This document shows, one piece after another, positions 16,716-25,379 of a stretch of DNA of 25,669 nucleotides (within the stretch, counting starts at the first letter, position 1; the number at the start of each line of letters is the position of its first letter). The DNA is taken from positions 1 to 25,669 of the forward strand of contig CAJWBY010000053.1 in the NCBI GenBank assembly GCA_913020705.1, in the 5' to 3' direction. The translations under genes and the position numbers were made by a program. The notes beneath the pieces were generated by a model, which saw only the letters and a list, made by a program, of their open reading frames with translations, ran no database searches and had not been told where the DNA came from. The DNA comes from an uncultured Colwellia sp. GTDB lineage: Bacteria > Pseudomonadota > Gammaproteobacteria > Enterobacterales > Alteromonadaceae.

Positions 16716-18383
16716 ATGAAAAAAAATAACAATATTAACAATAATAAAAGCCGTTTTAAGAATGCTAGAAGGTTTAAAAAACGAAAAAATAAGAAAGTAT
16801 TACTTTCTGCGCTAGGCCTATTAGCTTGCGCTGGTATGTTAACTATTTCATCAAAGAGCCAAGCACATGCCTTTATGGACAACCCGAAAGCAAGGCAATC
16901 TATATGCCAAGCGCAAGGTGGATTTTGGTGGCCTTCCGATGGTTCTAACATTCCCAATTTAGCTTGTCGGGCGGCATTTTTGGACTCTGGTTACGTACAA
17001 TTTATTCAAGAACATGAAATATCAGTGAATGTTGCTGATTATCATAATCAACAGGCTATTGAAGCCGCGATACCCGATGGCACACTTTGTGGTGCGGGCT
17101 CTGCAGAAAAAAGCGGTATTAATTTAGCTTCACCTTATTGGCAAAAAACAGAAGTTATACCTAACGGTGACAATAATATTCAAGTTCGTTTTAACGCACA
17201 AACACCACATAACCCAAGTTTTTGGCGAATTTATCTCAGTAAACCAAGCTTTAACGCCAATACTGATGTCTTGCGATGGCAAGATCTTGAGTTGGTTCAA
17301 GAGCATGGCAATATTGATTTTACCAAATCGTCAGACGGTAATCGTTATTACAACATGGAAGTGCATATTCCTGCTGACCGTGTCGGTGATGCGTTACTTT
17401 ATAGTCATTGGCAGCGAGTTGATGTTGTCGGTGAAGGTTTCTATAACTGTAGCGATATAACCATTGTGCGTGACGATGTGGAACCTGATGAATGGCAAGC
17501 GATTGCTTATTTTGTCAAGCAAGGACAAACCGCCAACGCTGGCGATTCTCCATGGGCGAGGCTTTTCAATGCAGATGGGCAAGAGCTGATTAATCAGCAG
17601 TTTATGGTTAACAGTAATAATGCCACTACGTGGCAAGCAGACTTCGCTAAGCAACTTAACGAAAACTATAACCAACATATTAAAATAGGCGTTAAAAATC
17701 TCAGTAATTCATCATCGAGTGATGAAATAGTTTTTGATAGTGAAAATATTTCATCCAACCAAGTTTGGGTCATAAATAAAGATTACAGCTTTACCTTATC
17801 TGTCATCGCTCAGACTGAAAACACTGCACCGATTGTCCACGATATTTCTGATTTCTTGCTGGACGAGAAAAGCCAAACCAGTGTGCATGTCCATGCTTTT
17901 GACGATCAAAACGATCCGCTAACTTTTGAGTGGACCGTTCCTGCACCCTTAATTTTTTCTGGTGAAAATGCAGACATTACTATCACATCAGCTGATGTTG
18001 ACAGTGAACAAACACGACAAGTTTCTGTGACGGTATCAGATGGAAAACTCACTACAACTCAATCATTTAACGTCACGGTTAATAACTTAACCGATTTACC
18101 TGCTGTGCCCGCATGGCTATCAACTGAGGCTTATTCTTCAGGCGATAAAGTGAGTTACCAACAAAAAATTTATCAAGCAAAGTGGTGGAATAAAAATCAA
18201 CAACCCGGTGCAGGTGGTGTTTGGGAGGAAGTATCCCTCGACAATGACGACATACCTGTGTGGAACCCTGAAACTTCTTATTCTGGCGGCAGTAAAGTCA
18301 ACCACAACCATAACACTTACCAATCTCAATGGTGGTCTAAGGACGAAGAGCCGGGCACTAGCGAAGTTTGGACAAAACTATAA
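16716..18383 (+). CDS. AA10 lytic polysaccharide monooxygenase, chitin-active
   Basis: This copper-dependent enzyme oxidatively cleaves crystalline chitin. The signal peptide is unusually long (50 residues), with a basic n-region (KSRFKNARRFKKRKNKK). Cleavage after SQA would expose His51, the first ligand of the histidine brace. The second is probably His165 in TPHNPSFWR, equivalent to the ARHSTTSWR region of CBP21. AA10 spans about 51-250. A GbpA domain 2-like module follows (about 258-365), then a PKD-like domain (about 369-460) and two CBM5/12 modules with AKWW and SQWW signatures (about 463-555). The architecture resembles Vibrio GbpA in part. It lies between two chitinase genes, 81 and 43 nt away. 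Confidence 0.93.
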   Translation: MKKNNNINNNKSRFKNARRFKKRKNKKVLLSALGLLACAGMLTISSKSQAHAFMDNPKARQSICQAQGGFWWPSDGSNIPNLACRAAFLDSGYVQFIQEHEISVNVADYHNQQAIEAAIPDGTLCGAGSAEKSGINLASPYWQKTEVIPNGDNNIQVRFNAQTPHNPSFWRIYLSKPSFNANTDVLRWQDLELVQEHGNIDFTKSSDGNRYYNMEVHIPADRVGDALLYSHWQRVDVVGEGFYNCSDITIVRDDVEPDEWQAIAYFVKQGQTANAGDSPWARLFNADGQELINQQFMVNSNNATTWQADFAKQLNENYNQHIKIGVKNLSNSSSSDEIVFDSENISSNQVWVINKDYSFTLSVIAQTENTAPIVHDISDFLLDEKSQTSVHVHAFDDQNDPLTFEWTVPAPLIFSGENADITITSADVDSEQTRQVSVTVSDGKLTTTQSFNVTVNNLTDLPAVPAWLSTEAYSSGDKVSYQQKIYQAKWWNKNQQPGAGGVWEEVSLDNDDIPVWNPETSYSGGSKVNHNHNTYQSQWWSKDEEPGTSEVWTKL

Positions 18384-18426
18384 CCACAGAAATTAACAAA
18401 CACATAAAAAAAAGAGAGAGCTAAAA

Positions 18427-21045
18427 ATGAAAAAATTATTATTAACAGCGTGCGCCGTAAGTACGGTTATCGCTTCATGGCAAGTATCAGCGACGGCATC
18501 AAAACCAAGTATCGACTGGACGCCACAAGATTACTCCTTTGTACAAGTTAACCTTGAAGGGCAGGGTTCATACAAAGACTTAGTGACAGCTAAGCCTCAA
18601 GTAGACATTAGCATTAAATGGAATGCGTGGAGTGGCACAGGTGGTGATAGCTACAAAGTTTATTTTGACGACATGATGGTAAATGAAGGTAGTTTAACTT
18701 CAGGCACCAACAGTGGTGTTATTAGTTTTCCTTATAAAAACTCTGGTCGCCATAACTTAACAATAGAACTTTGTGATGCAGACGGTTGTGTACGTAGTGA
18801 TGGTAAAGCTATTGTTATTGCCGATACCGATGGCGGTCATTTACAACCGTTAACCATGGATGTAAACCCAAATAATAAAACCTACCAACACCAGCAAGAC
18901 ACAATAGTTGGGGCATACTTTGTTGAATGGGGCATATATGGGCGAGACTTCGATGTATCAAATATTCCAGCGCAAAACTTAACACATTTACTTTATGGTT
19001 TTATACCAATTTGTGGTGCAAATGAATCGTTGAAAGAAATTGAAAATGGTAATAGCTGGCGTGCTTTAGAAAAAGCTTGTGGCGGATCTGCTGATTATGA
19101 AGTTGTTGTTCATGACCCTTGGGCTGCTTTTCAAAAAGCATTACCGGGCATCAATTCTACAGATCCAATTCGTGGCACTTATGCACAATTAATGGCATTA
19201 AAGCAACGCTATCCAGATTTGAAAATTCTACCTTCAGTCGGCGGATGGACTCTATCAGACCCTTTTCACGGTTTTACCGATAAGGCTAATCGCGATACTT
19301 TTGTTGCTTCAATGAAGACATTTCTACAGACATGGAAGTTTTACGACGGTGTTGATATTGACTGGGAATTCCCAGGTGGCAGTGGGCCAAATCCAGATTT
19401 AGGCGACCCTATCAACGATGGCCCAGCTTACGTAGCTTTAATGGCAGAATTACGCGCTATGCTTGATGAACTTGAAGCGGATACCGGACGTGAATATCAA
19501 CTAACTTCCGCGATTGGCGTGGGTTACGATAAAATTGAAGATGTGAATTACGGACAAGCTATCCAGCATATGGATTATATCTTTGCAATGAGTTACGACT
19601 TTTTTGGTGGCTGGAATAATGTTACGGGTCATCAAACCGGTATTTATTGTGGTGAACACTTATCTGCTGGTGAATGTGACGGCACAGGTTTAGATGATGC
19701 TGGCGAACCACGTAAAGGACCGGCTTACACCACTGATCATGGTATTCAACAATTATTAGCTCAAGGTGTTCCCGCCTCGCAGCTAGTTGTTGGTACCGCA
19801 ATGTATGGCCGTGGTTGGGAAGGCGTTACAGAAGCCAATAGCCAAGGTGGTAATCCAATGACGGCTGAAGGTACAGGTAAACTAACGGGTACTTCAGCAA
19901 ATGGCGTTTGGGAGGCGGGCATACAAGATTATAAGGGCTTAAAAACATCGATAATCGGCGCATCAGGTGAAGGTATTAATGGTTTTGAAACTTATTATGA
20001 TGAACAAGCTGACGCTGCCTACGCATGGAATAAAACCTCAGGCACGTTAGTCACTTATGACAGCCCTCGCTCAGTTAGTGCTAAAGGGCAATATGTAAGA
20101 AGCTTAGGTTTAGCGGGGTTATTTGCTTGGGAAGTTGACGCTGATAACGGTGATATTCTTAACGCAATGCACGATGGTTTAGCAGGAGGAATACCTGTAA
20201 ACCACAAACCAGTAGTTAAACTTAACAGCAGTTTCAGCGTTAAGTCAGGTGAACAGCTAATTGTTGCTGCCACAGCGACTGATGCAGACAATGACACTTT
20301 GTCTTATGTTTGGACTTATGCACCACTTATGGCATCTGGTAGCGATACTGATACCTTAACGGTTACTGCACCTAGTGTTACTGTAAATACAGATTACACT
20401 TTAACGCTTAGTGTTTCTGATCAAGGTTCAACCGTCACTAAAACCACCGTAGTAACTGTGTTAGCTGAAACAGCAGGTAATGAAGCCCCTGTAGTATCGC
20501 CTATTGCTGACGTGAATATTGATGAAACAATGAGTGTCGCTATAAATGTGTCTGCAACTGACGCTGACGGCGACTCCTTAACTTACACTTGGCGAGTTCC
20601 TGCAGGTTTAACACTACAAGGCAGCGGCAGCGATATCATACTTGTTGCAGGTAGTGTCATTGCGGATACTGATTATCAAGTTACTGTTGATGTTTCTGAT
20701 ACGCAAATAACAACCAGTGAGAGCTTTATTGTAACGGTGAAAAATACTGATGTAGATACGGGCGATACTAGCTGGGATGCCAGTAAAGTTTACAATACCG
20801 GTGATAAAGTCAAATATAACGGTGTTGAATATCGTGCAAAGTGGTGGTCACAAGGTAATGTACCTGCAGCAGGCGTTCCATGGGAAGAAGTCATAGCTGA
20901 TAACGGTCAAATTAAAGCATGGAAGTCTTCGTCAATTTATAACAGTGGCGATAAAGTGAGTCATCAAGGTGATGAATACCAAGCTAGCTGGTGGACACAA
21001 GGTGAAGAACCTAGTGTTGCTAATGTTTGGAAAAAACTTAACTGA
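18427..21045 (+). CDS. chiA: secreted ChiA-like GH18 chitinase
   Basis: This is an exo-acting-type chitinase resembling Serratia ChiA. A signal peptide (MKKLLLTACAVSTVIASW, ending near SATA) leads into a ChiA N-terminal Fn3-like domain (about 25-140) with KWNAWSG. The GH18 barrel covers about 155-587, with DGVDIDWEF and catalytic Glu314 (Serratia ChiA uses Glu315), a YDF motif and a terminal FAWEVDADNGD. Two PKD-like domains follow (about 590-680 and 684-778), then two CBM5/12 modules (RAKWWSQ and QASWWTQ, about 782-872). Purine-rich AGAGAGAG precedes the ATG. It is the last gene of the operon and is followed by hairpins at 21072-21104 and 21154-21178. Confidence 0.95.
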   Translation: MKKLLLTACAVSTVIASWQVSATASKPSIDWTPQDYSFVQVNLEGQGSYKDLVTAKPQVDISIKWNAWSGTGGDSYKVYFDDMMVNEGSLTSGTNSGVISFPYKNSGRHNLTIELCDADGCVRSDGKAIVIADTDGGHLQPLTMDVNPNNKTYQHQQDTIVGAYFVEWGIYGRDFDVSNIPAQNLTHLLYGFIPICGANESLKEIENGNSWRALEKACGGSADYEVVVHDPWAAFQKALPGINSTDPIRGTYAQLMALKQRYPDLKILPSVGGWTLSDPFHGFTDKANRDTFVASMKTFLQTWKFYDGVDIDWEFPGGSGPNPDLGDPINDGPAYVALMAELRAMLDELEADTGREYQLTSAIGVGYDKIEDVNYGQAIQHMDYIFAMSYDFFGGWNNVTGHQTGIYCGEHLSAGECDGTGLDDAGEPRKGPAYTTDHGIQQLLAQGVPASQLVVGTAMYGRGWEGVTEANSQGGNPMTAEGTGKLTGTSANGVWEAGIQDYKGLKTSIIGASGEGINGFETYYDEQADAAYAWNKTSGTLVTYDSPRSVSAKGQYVRSLGLAGLFAWEVDADNGDILNAMHDGLAGGIPVNHKPVVKLNSSFSVKSGEQLIVAATATDADNDTLSYVWTYAPLMASGSDTDTLTVTAPSVTVNTDYTLTLSVSDQGSTVTKTTVVTVLAETAGNEAPVVSPIADVNIDETMSVAINVSATDADGDSLTYTWRVPAGLTLQGSGSDIILVAGSVIADTDYQVTVDVSDTQITTSESFIVTVKNTDVDTGDTSWDASKVYNTGDKVKYNGVEYRAKWWSQGNVPAAGVPWEEVIADNGQIKAWKSSSIYNSGDKVSHQGDEYQASWWTQGEEPSVANVWKKLN

Positions 21046-21071
21046 TCACTATAGGTTATATAAAACTAAAG

Positions 21072-21104
21072 CTAATAGTTACATCGTTGTGGCGTAACTA
21101 TTAG
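21072..21104. terminator. hairpin downstream of chiA, probable terminator
   Basis: CTAATAGTTAC (21072-21082) pairs with GTAACTATTAG (21094-21104), an 11-bp stem with an 11-nt loop. Only a short T-run (CTTTT) follows after a gap, so termination may be imperfect. It lies in the region where chiA and the deacylase gene converge. Confidence 0.55.
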
Positions 21105-21153
21105 TACCTACTTTTAGGATCAATACTCACTCCACCCAATCAGTTCATTAAGA

Positions 21154-21178
21154 GAACAGAGGCTTTTAGTTTCTGTTC
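21154..21178. terminator. second hairpin in the convergent intergenic region
   Basis: GAACAGA (21154-21160) pairs with TCTGTTC (21172-21178), with an 11-nt loop and TT after it. It is a weaker candidate terminator, possibly for the deacylase operon on the other strand. Confidence 0.35.
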
Positions 21179-21230
21179 TTCATTTGGTATGACTGTGAAT
21201 TTAACGTATTCATAAAATCCGATAAATACA

Positions 21231-22358
21231 TTACATTTCAAAGTATTCACTAAAGACTTTATATAATTCAGTGCCTTGATTCACACTCGCCGAGGCAAAA
21301 TGTAGAATTGGAATCACTTTTTTATCGAGTGAAATGTAGTGTAACGGATCACCATCTCCATAATTGTCCATACGAAGAATTCTCGCAAGCGGCTCACCTG
21401 CAGCTAATGGTTTTCCAAACTCAGCCAAATAATCAACCATCCCACCCATCGGCGAATAAAAGGCTTTGTAATCTTTTAGATAACATCCGTAACGTGTCAT
21501 CGATTTTGGGTGATATTCTGTCGTACTGATCACATTTTTATGCTGTAAGTAATTCATAATACTTTTAGCATCTTCTAACGCTACATCAAGATCAATCTGT
21601 TCTTGCGAACCAAGCTCAACGGTGAAACTTTCTTTATTAATGGACGCTGAACTAATCGAAAACTCAATACCCAATTCAGCAAAAGCATCTTGTAAAGACC
21701 ACCACGGGCAAAATGTTGCTTCATCTAATGCGCCGTCAAAGTCATTAGGAATTAATAACGTATGAGGAATATCAAAATATTTGGCACTGTCTTGTGCATA
21801 TTCAGGACAATATAAATGCTTACTTGAAATCGGGCCCGTATGTAAATCTAAAACATAATCAGCTTGGTGGGCTAAACGTTGTAATTGATAAGCGATACGT
21901 TGTCCGGTTGTTAGTCCATAAATATTGTGGTCAAGTTTCTCTTCAATGCTGTCTATCATCAACTTTTTGAAGTTTGTTTCAATCACTTGATCCGTTTTGC
22001 CAATACATTCACGAACAAATGGCTTGATGATGCTTTCATCAAAATGATACATACGATTCCAATTCACCCCCGTAATAGGGTCAAATCGTCCTAAAGTGTA
22101 CTCGCCATTTTTATGATTACAGCCAACGGGGTTAGCATACGGAACAAGTGTAATATCACCATTTATCTGCGTATCTTTCAATAACTCTAACAATTGAAAA
22201 ATAACCGCATTCCCTTGCACTTCTGCGCCATGCATATTCGCTTGAATATAAACACTAGGTGCATCAGAACGACCTTTAATACGATATACCGGAACTGTAA
22301 GTGCTGCACCACTTGCCATTTCACCGACATGCATAACTTCTTTTTTTACTTCGTTCAT
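21231..22358 (-). CDS. AstE/aspartoacylase-family zinc deacylase (M14-like)
   Basis: This 375-aa protein belongs to the succinylglutamate desuccinylase/aspartoacylase family, zinc enzymes that remove acyl groups from N-acyl amino acids. Zinc ligands are visible as His43 and Glu46 in NMHGAEVQG and His173 in DLHTG. The arginine-containing NWNRM segment and the probable catalytic Glu248 in TVELGS are also present. Family members act on N-succinyl-glutamate, N-acetyl-aspartate and, in ectoine degradation, N-acetyl-diaminobutyrate. Here it is the last gene of a DapA-, DapD- and LysA-like cluster, 22 nt after the decarboxylase gene. Removal of a DapD-derived succinyl group, taking the place of DapE, is a reasonable inference. 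The exact substrate is unknown. Confidence 0.85.
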   Translation of the reverse strand: MNEVKKEVMHVGEMASGAALTVPVYRIKGRSDAPSVYIQANMHGAEVQGNAVIFQLLELLKDTQINGDITLVPYANPVGCNHKNGEYTLGRFDPITGVNWNRMYHFDESIIKPFVRECIGKTDQVIETNFKKLMIDSIEEKLDHNIYGLTTGQRIAYQLQRLAHQADYVLDLHTGPISSKHLYCPEYAQDSAKYFDIPHTLLIPNDFDGALDEATFCPWWSLQDAFAELGIEFSISSASINKESFTVELGSQEQIDLDVALEDAKSIMNYLQHKNVISTTEYHPKSMTRYGCYLKDYKAFYSPMGGMVDYLAEFGKPLAAGEPLARILRMDNYGDGDPLHYISLDKKVIPILHFASASVNQGTELYKVFSEYFEM

Positions 22359-22380
22359 TATTTTACTCTTTATAAACGGC

Positions 22381-23625
22381 TTATCTAAGATACCAATCAG
22401 CAGGCTGTGACGCTCTTATTTCAATCAACTTCCCTTGACTGAAAACATATTCAGCAGCGATATGATGACAAAGAAAAAACGGCATGCTTTCTGTAAAACC
22501 ATAAGCACCGCAATAGCCAAATATAAGCTGATCGTGAACAGACAAATCAGACGGAAGAGGTAGTTTGCCCAGCTTATCCATACTCGTACATAACGGTCCA
22601 TGAATATCGAACAACTGCTCTTCACAAGAAGACTGTCTTAATAGGTTCACTGGAAATGGCTGGTCTGTAATCGCAGGGCGTAATAAATGATTAATACCTG
22701 CCGCCAATACTAACTGTTCTTGACCATAGTTTATTTTTCTATCAACAACGGGCGCCACATAATACCCACATTCAGCAACAGCAAAACGCCCCAACTCTAG
22801 CCATAACTCTTCAGCGCCAGCTTGTTGTTTTATTATCGCAAGATCTGCCAAAATTTGCGGCCAAGAAAGTGTTTTCCCTTGATGTAAATAATCAATGCCT
22901 AAACCGCCACCTAAATCTAATATTTTCAATGGCATGCCAATATCATTAGCTAACTGTTTTAATGGCGGCACCATTTGTGACCAAAGTGAAAACATTTTTT
23001 CATTACTGAGCATATTCCCCCATTGAAAAATATGCAGACCACACAGTTCAAGATAAGGAAAATCATCAGCTTTAATGGTCTTCCACTGTTCAACTGATAA
23101 ACCAAAAGGTGTCAGGCTATTGCCACCTAACGGATTTTTTTCGCCATCTGGCCACTGCAACTGAACTCTAAGTAAAACTTGAGGCTTTACATTATTTTCA
23201 AGTGCGGCTTCATTCAACCATATAAGTTGGTTAAGGCTTTCAGCCACAAAAATATTAACACCTTGCTTTATAAAGGTTGTAATTTGCGTTTTTGATTTTG
23301 CAGGTCCAGTATTCAAAATTCGTTCTGGCTTAATACCCTGCTTTAGCACTTGATTTAATTCACCACTACTCGCCACATCAAAATTAAATCCTGCACTATC
23401 TAAGGTTTGAATGATTTTAGATAACGGATTGGCTTTTACTGCAAACCACAGTTTGATCACATCCTGGTTTTGCAACTCATCTAAATGAGCTTTTAAAGCA
23501 TCAAGATGATAAACAAAGTAACCTTCTTCCTGCGTATTATCAGGTTCTTGCTTTTTTAACTCCGCGATTAATTCAATCGCAGAAGGAGAATTAAAGCAAT
23601 GAGTAACACTCACTAATTCAGACAT
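22381..23625 (-). CDS. type III PLP-dependent decarboxylase (LysA-like)
   Basis: This 414-aa alanine-racemase-fold decarboxylase belongs to the Orn/DAP/Arg decarboxylase 2 group. The PLP lysine is Lys64 in FAVKANP, followed by FDVASSGEL. The phosphate-binding glycine loop appears as DLGGGLGIDY, and the C-terminal active-site part as GPLCTSMDKLG and CGAYGFTES. The substrate should be an alpha-amino acid with a distal amino or carboxyl group, such as diaminopimelate or a modified form, but sequence alone does not separate DAP decarboxylase from carboxynorspermidine-type or secondary-metabolite enzymes. The start is supported by GCAGGTA about 8 nt upstream. It is 27 nt after the dapD-like gene in the same operon. 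Confidence 0.82.
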   Translation of the reverse strand: MSELVSVTHCFNSPSAIELIAELKKQEPDNTQEEGYFVYHLDALKAHLDELQNQDVIKLWFAVKANPLSKIIQTLDSAGFNFDVASSGELNQVLKQGIKPERILNTGPAKSKTQITTFIKQGVNIFVAESLNQLIWLNEAALENNVKPQVLLRVQLQWPDGEKNPLGGNSLTPFGLSVEQWKTIKADDFPYLELCGLHIFQWGNMLSNEKMFSLWSQMVPPLKQLANDIGMPLKILDLGGGLGIDYLHQGKTLSWPQILADLAIIKQQAGAEELWLELGRFAVAECGYYVAPVVDRKINYGQEQLVLAAGINHLLRPAITDQPFPVNLLRQSSCEEQLFDIHGPLCTSMDKLGKLPLPSDLSVHDQLIFGYCGAYGFTESMPFFLCHHIAAEYVFSQGKLIEIRASQPADWYLR

Positions 23626-23652
23626 TAAAATACCTGCTTATATTATAATTAT

Positions 23653-24402
23653 TTAACGTAAAATCGATTCTAGTTCTAACGATGCATTACTTTTTTCATC
23701 ACGATATTTAACAATTAATGCACAAGCCATATTTAAGCCCTGCGATTTAGCCCACTCACCTGAAACTGGACGTGTACCCGGAACTACCACAGCCCCTGCA
23801 GGAATATCAGCACCTTTATCAAGCATGACTTGATTAACACAATCGTAAACAGGTACTGATGCTGACAGTGAAACACCCGGTGCTAACACCGCACCTTTTT
23901 TCACGACTATGCCTTCAACAATCACAACACCCGCACTTAAAAAAGCACCGTCTTCGATAATAACAGGGCTAGCTCCTACTGGCTCTAAAACACCACCAAT
24001 TTGAACAGCAGCAGAAACATGCACATTTTTACCTATTTGCGCACACGAACCAATCAATGCATGGCTATCAACCATAGTACCTGTGTCAACAAAAGCGCCA
24101 ACATTGATGTAAGCAGGAGGCATAATAATGACACCTGCAGCAACATGAGCACCACGACGAACCGATGAACCACCGGGAACTAATCGTACTTGATCGGCGG
24201 CGGTGAATTCACGTGCAGGTAAATTATGTTTATCTACAAATCCTTTATAAATACCATCGAAAGCAATATTTTCGCCTGCTTTAAAAGCCGCTAATATAGC
24301 TTGTTTTACTTCTACATTTGCCTGCCAGTTACCTTGTTCATCTTGAGTTGCTGCACGTACAGTGCCTGCTTCTAATTGTGTTAACGTTTCTTGCCAATTC
24401 AT
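23653..24402 (-). CDS. dapD: DapD-like tetrahydrodipicolinate N-succinyltransferase
   Basis: DapD transfers succinyl from succinyl-CoA to tetrahydrodipicolinate in the lysine/DAP pathway. This 249-aa left-handed beta-helix protein shows RLVPGGSSVRRGAH, MPPAYINVGAFVD, GTMVDSHALIGSCAQIGKNVH, GGVLEPVGASPVIIED and a hexapeptide-rich tail. It is about 25 residues shorter than E. coli DapD (274) because most of the N-terminal helical region is missing. A ribosome-binding site is faint (AAGAG). Being next to DapA-, LysA- and deacylase-type genes, it is either the lysine-pathway enzyme of this strain or a recruited paralogue acting in another pathway. Confidence 0.85.
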   Translation of the reverse strand: MNWQETLTQLEAGTVRAATQDEQGNWQANVEVKQAILAAFKAGENIAFDGIYKGFVDKHNLPAREFTAADQVRLVPGGSSVRRGAHVAAGVIIMPPAYINVGAFVDTGTMVDSHALIGSCAQIGKNVHVSAAVQIGGVLEPVGASPVIIEDGAFLSAGVVIVEGIVVKKGAVLAPGVSLSASVPVYDCVNQVMLDKGADIPAGAVVVPGTRPVSGEWAKSQGLNMACALIVKYRDEKSNASLELESILR

Positions 24403-24446
24403 TATTTATTACTCTTATTAGGTTTTAAAAGGATTATTTAGCTTGG

Positions 24447-25379
24447 TTATTTAGATTGTTCACCAAGCCATTGATTGATGAGTTCGTCTGACGCTAATAA
24501 CGAATTATTATCGTCGAGTTCTAAATGGGTTAATGGCGCGCGCAAAAATGGCGTCGCGATCATTTGTTTTTGATGCATTAATCTTTTAACGGGAATGGGG
24601 CTTGCTACTTGAAAAAGCTCATCTACGGCATTTTGCCAAAGCGGAAATAAACCTTGAGTTTCGCCAGCTAAAGATAGCTCTACATACTTTTGAGTTGCTT
24701 GTGGCCAAGCATTGCTACATACAGAAACGAGACCTTTAACACCGGCCTGCGCTAAGTAAGGCATCATTGCGTCTTCACCACTATAAAGGGCAATATCAGG
24801 ACAATATTGTCTATAAGCTAAGACTTGATTTAAATCGCCACTCGCTTCCTTTAACGCCCAGCAATTTTGATGATTTTGCACGGCTTGTAAAGTTTCAATC
24901 GGAATTGAAACACCACTGCGTGAAGGCACGTTATATAACATACAAGGAAAGTTGGCGGCATCAAGCAAAGCACTAAACCATTGAGTTTGTCCTATAACAC
25001 CAGGTTTTGCGTAAATTGGGCTACCAAGTAAATAAGCTGAAATGGGTAATTCATTACAAGTTGTTATCCACTTTATTTGCTCAGTTAAATGATATCCACC
25101 AACCGCCACCATTAAAGGTGAGCTCAGTGATAACTGACAAACAAATTCAACAATACTAAGTTGCTGTTCGCTCGTTAATGCTAGCCCTTCACCCGTACTA
25201 CCTAATAACAACAAGCCATTGCCAGCATCACTTTGATCATTGGCAATAACTTCTAAACTAGCAAAGTCTATTTCACCTTGACCATCAAAAGGGGTGATTA
25301 ATGCTGTCCAGGTTGTGTATTGCGATGATCTTTTTGTTTTTGGATTGATTTCATCGCATATGCATAATCTATGGATCAA
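24447..25379 (-). CDS. dapA: DapA-like dihydrodipicolinate synthase/aldolase, abnormal 5' end
   Basis: DapA condenses pyruvate with aspartate semialdehyde. Family signatures are present: TALITPFDGQG at the true N-terminus, GSTGEGLAL (pyruvate carboxylate site), the catalytic tyrosine in MLYNVPSRSG and the Schiff-base lysine in WALKEASGD. The conserved domain begins near 25330, but there is no ATG or GTG in the expected place. The nearest in-frame starts are TTG 25379 (used here) and ATG 25445. The extra N-terminal residues (IHRLCICDEINPKTKRSS) look unlike a DapA terminus. The upstream frame overlaps a foreign-looking fragment, so the natural start may be lost. Related aldolases such as NanA are alternatives, but the dapD neighbour favours DapA-like chemistry. 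Confidence 0.75.
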   Translation of the reverse strand: MIHRLCICDEINPKTKRSSQYTTWTALITPFDGQGEIDFASLEVIANDQSDAGNGLLLLGSTGEGLALTSEQQLSIVEFVCQLSLSSPLMVAVGGYHLTEQIKWITTCNELPISAYLLGSPIYAKPGVIGQTQWFSALLDAANFPCMLYNVPSRSGVSIPIETLQAVQNHQNCWALKEASGDLNQVLAYRQYCPDIALYSGEDAMMPYLAQAGVKGLVSVCSNAWPQATQKYVELSLAGETQGLFPLWQNAVDELFQVASPIPVKRLMHQKQMIATPFLRAPLTHLELDDNNSLLASDELINQWLGEQSK

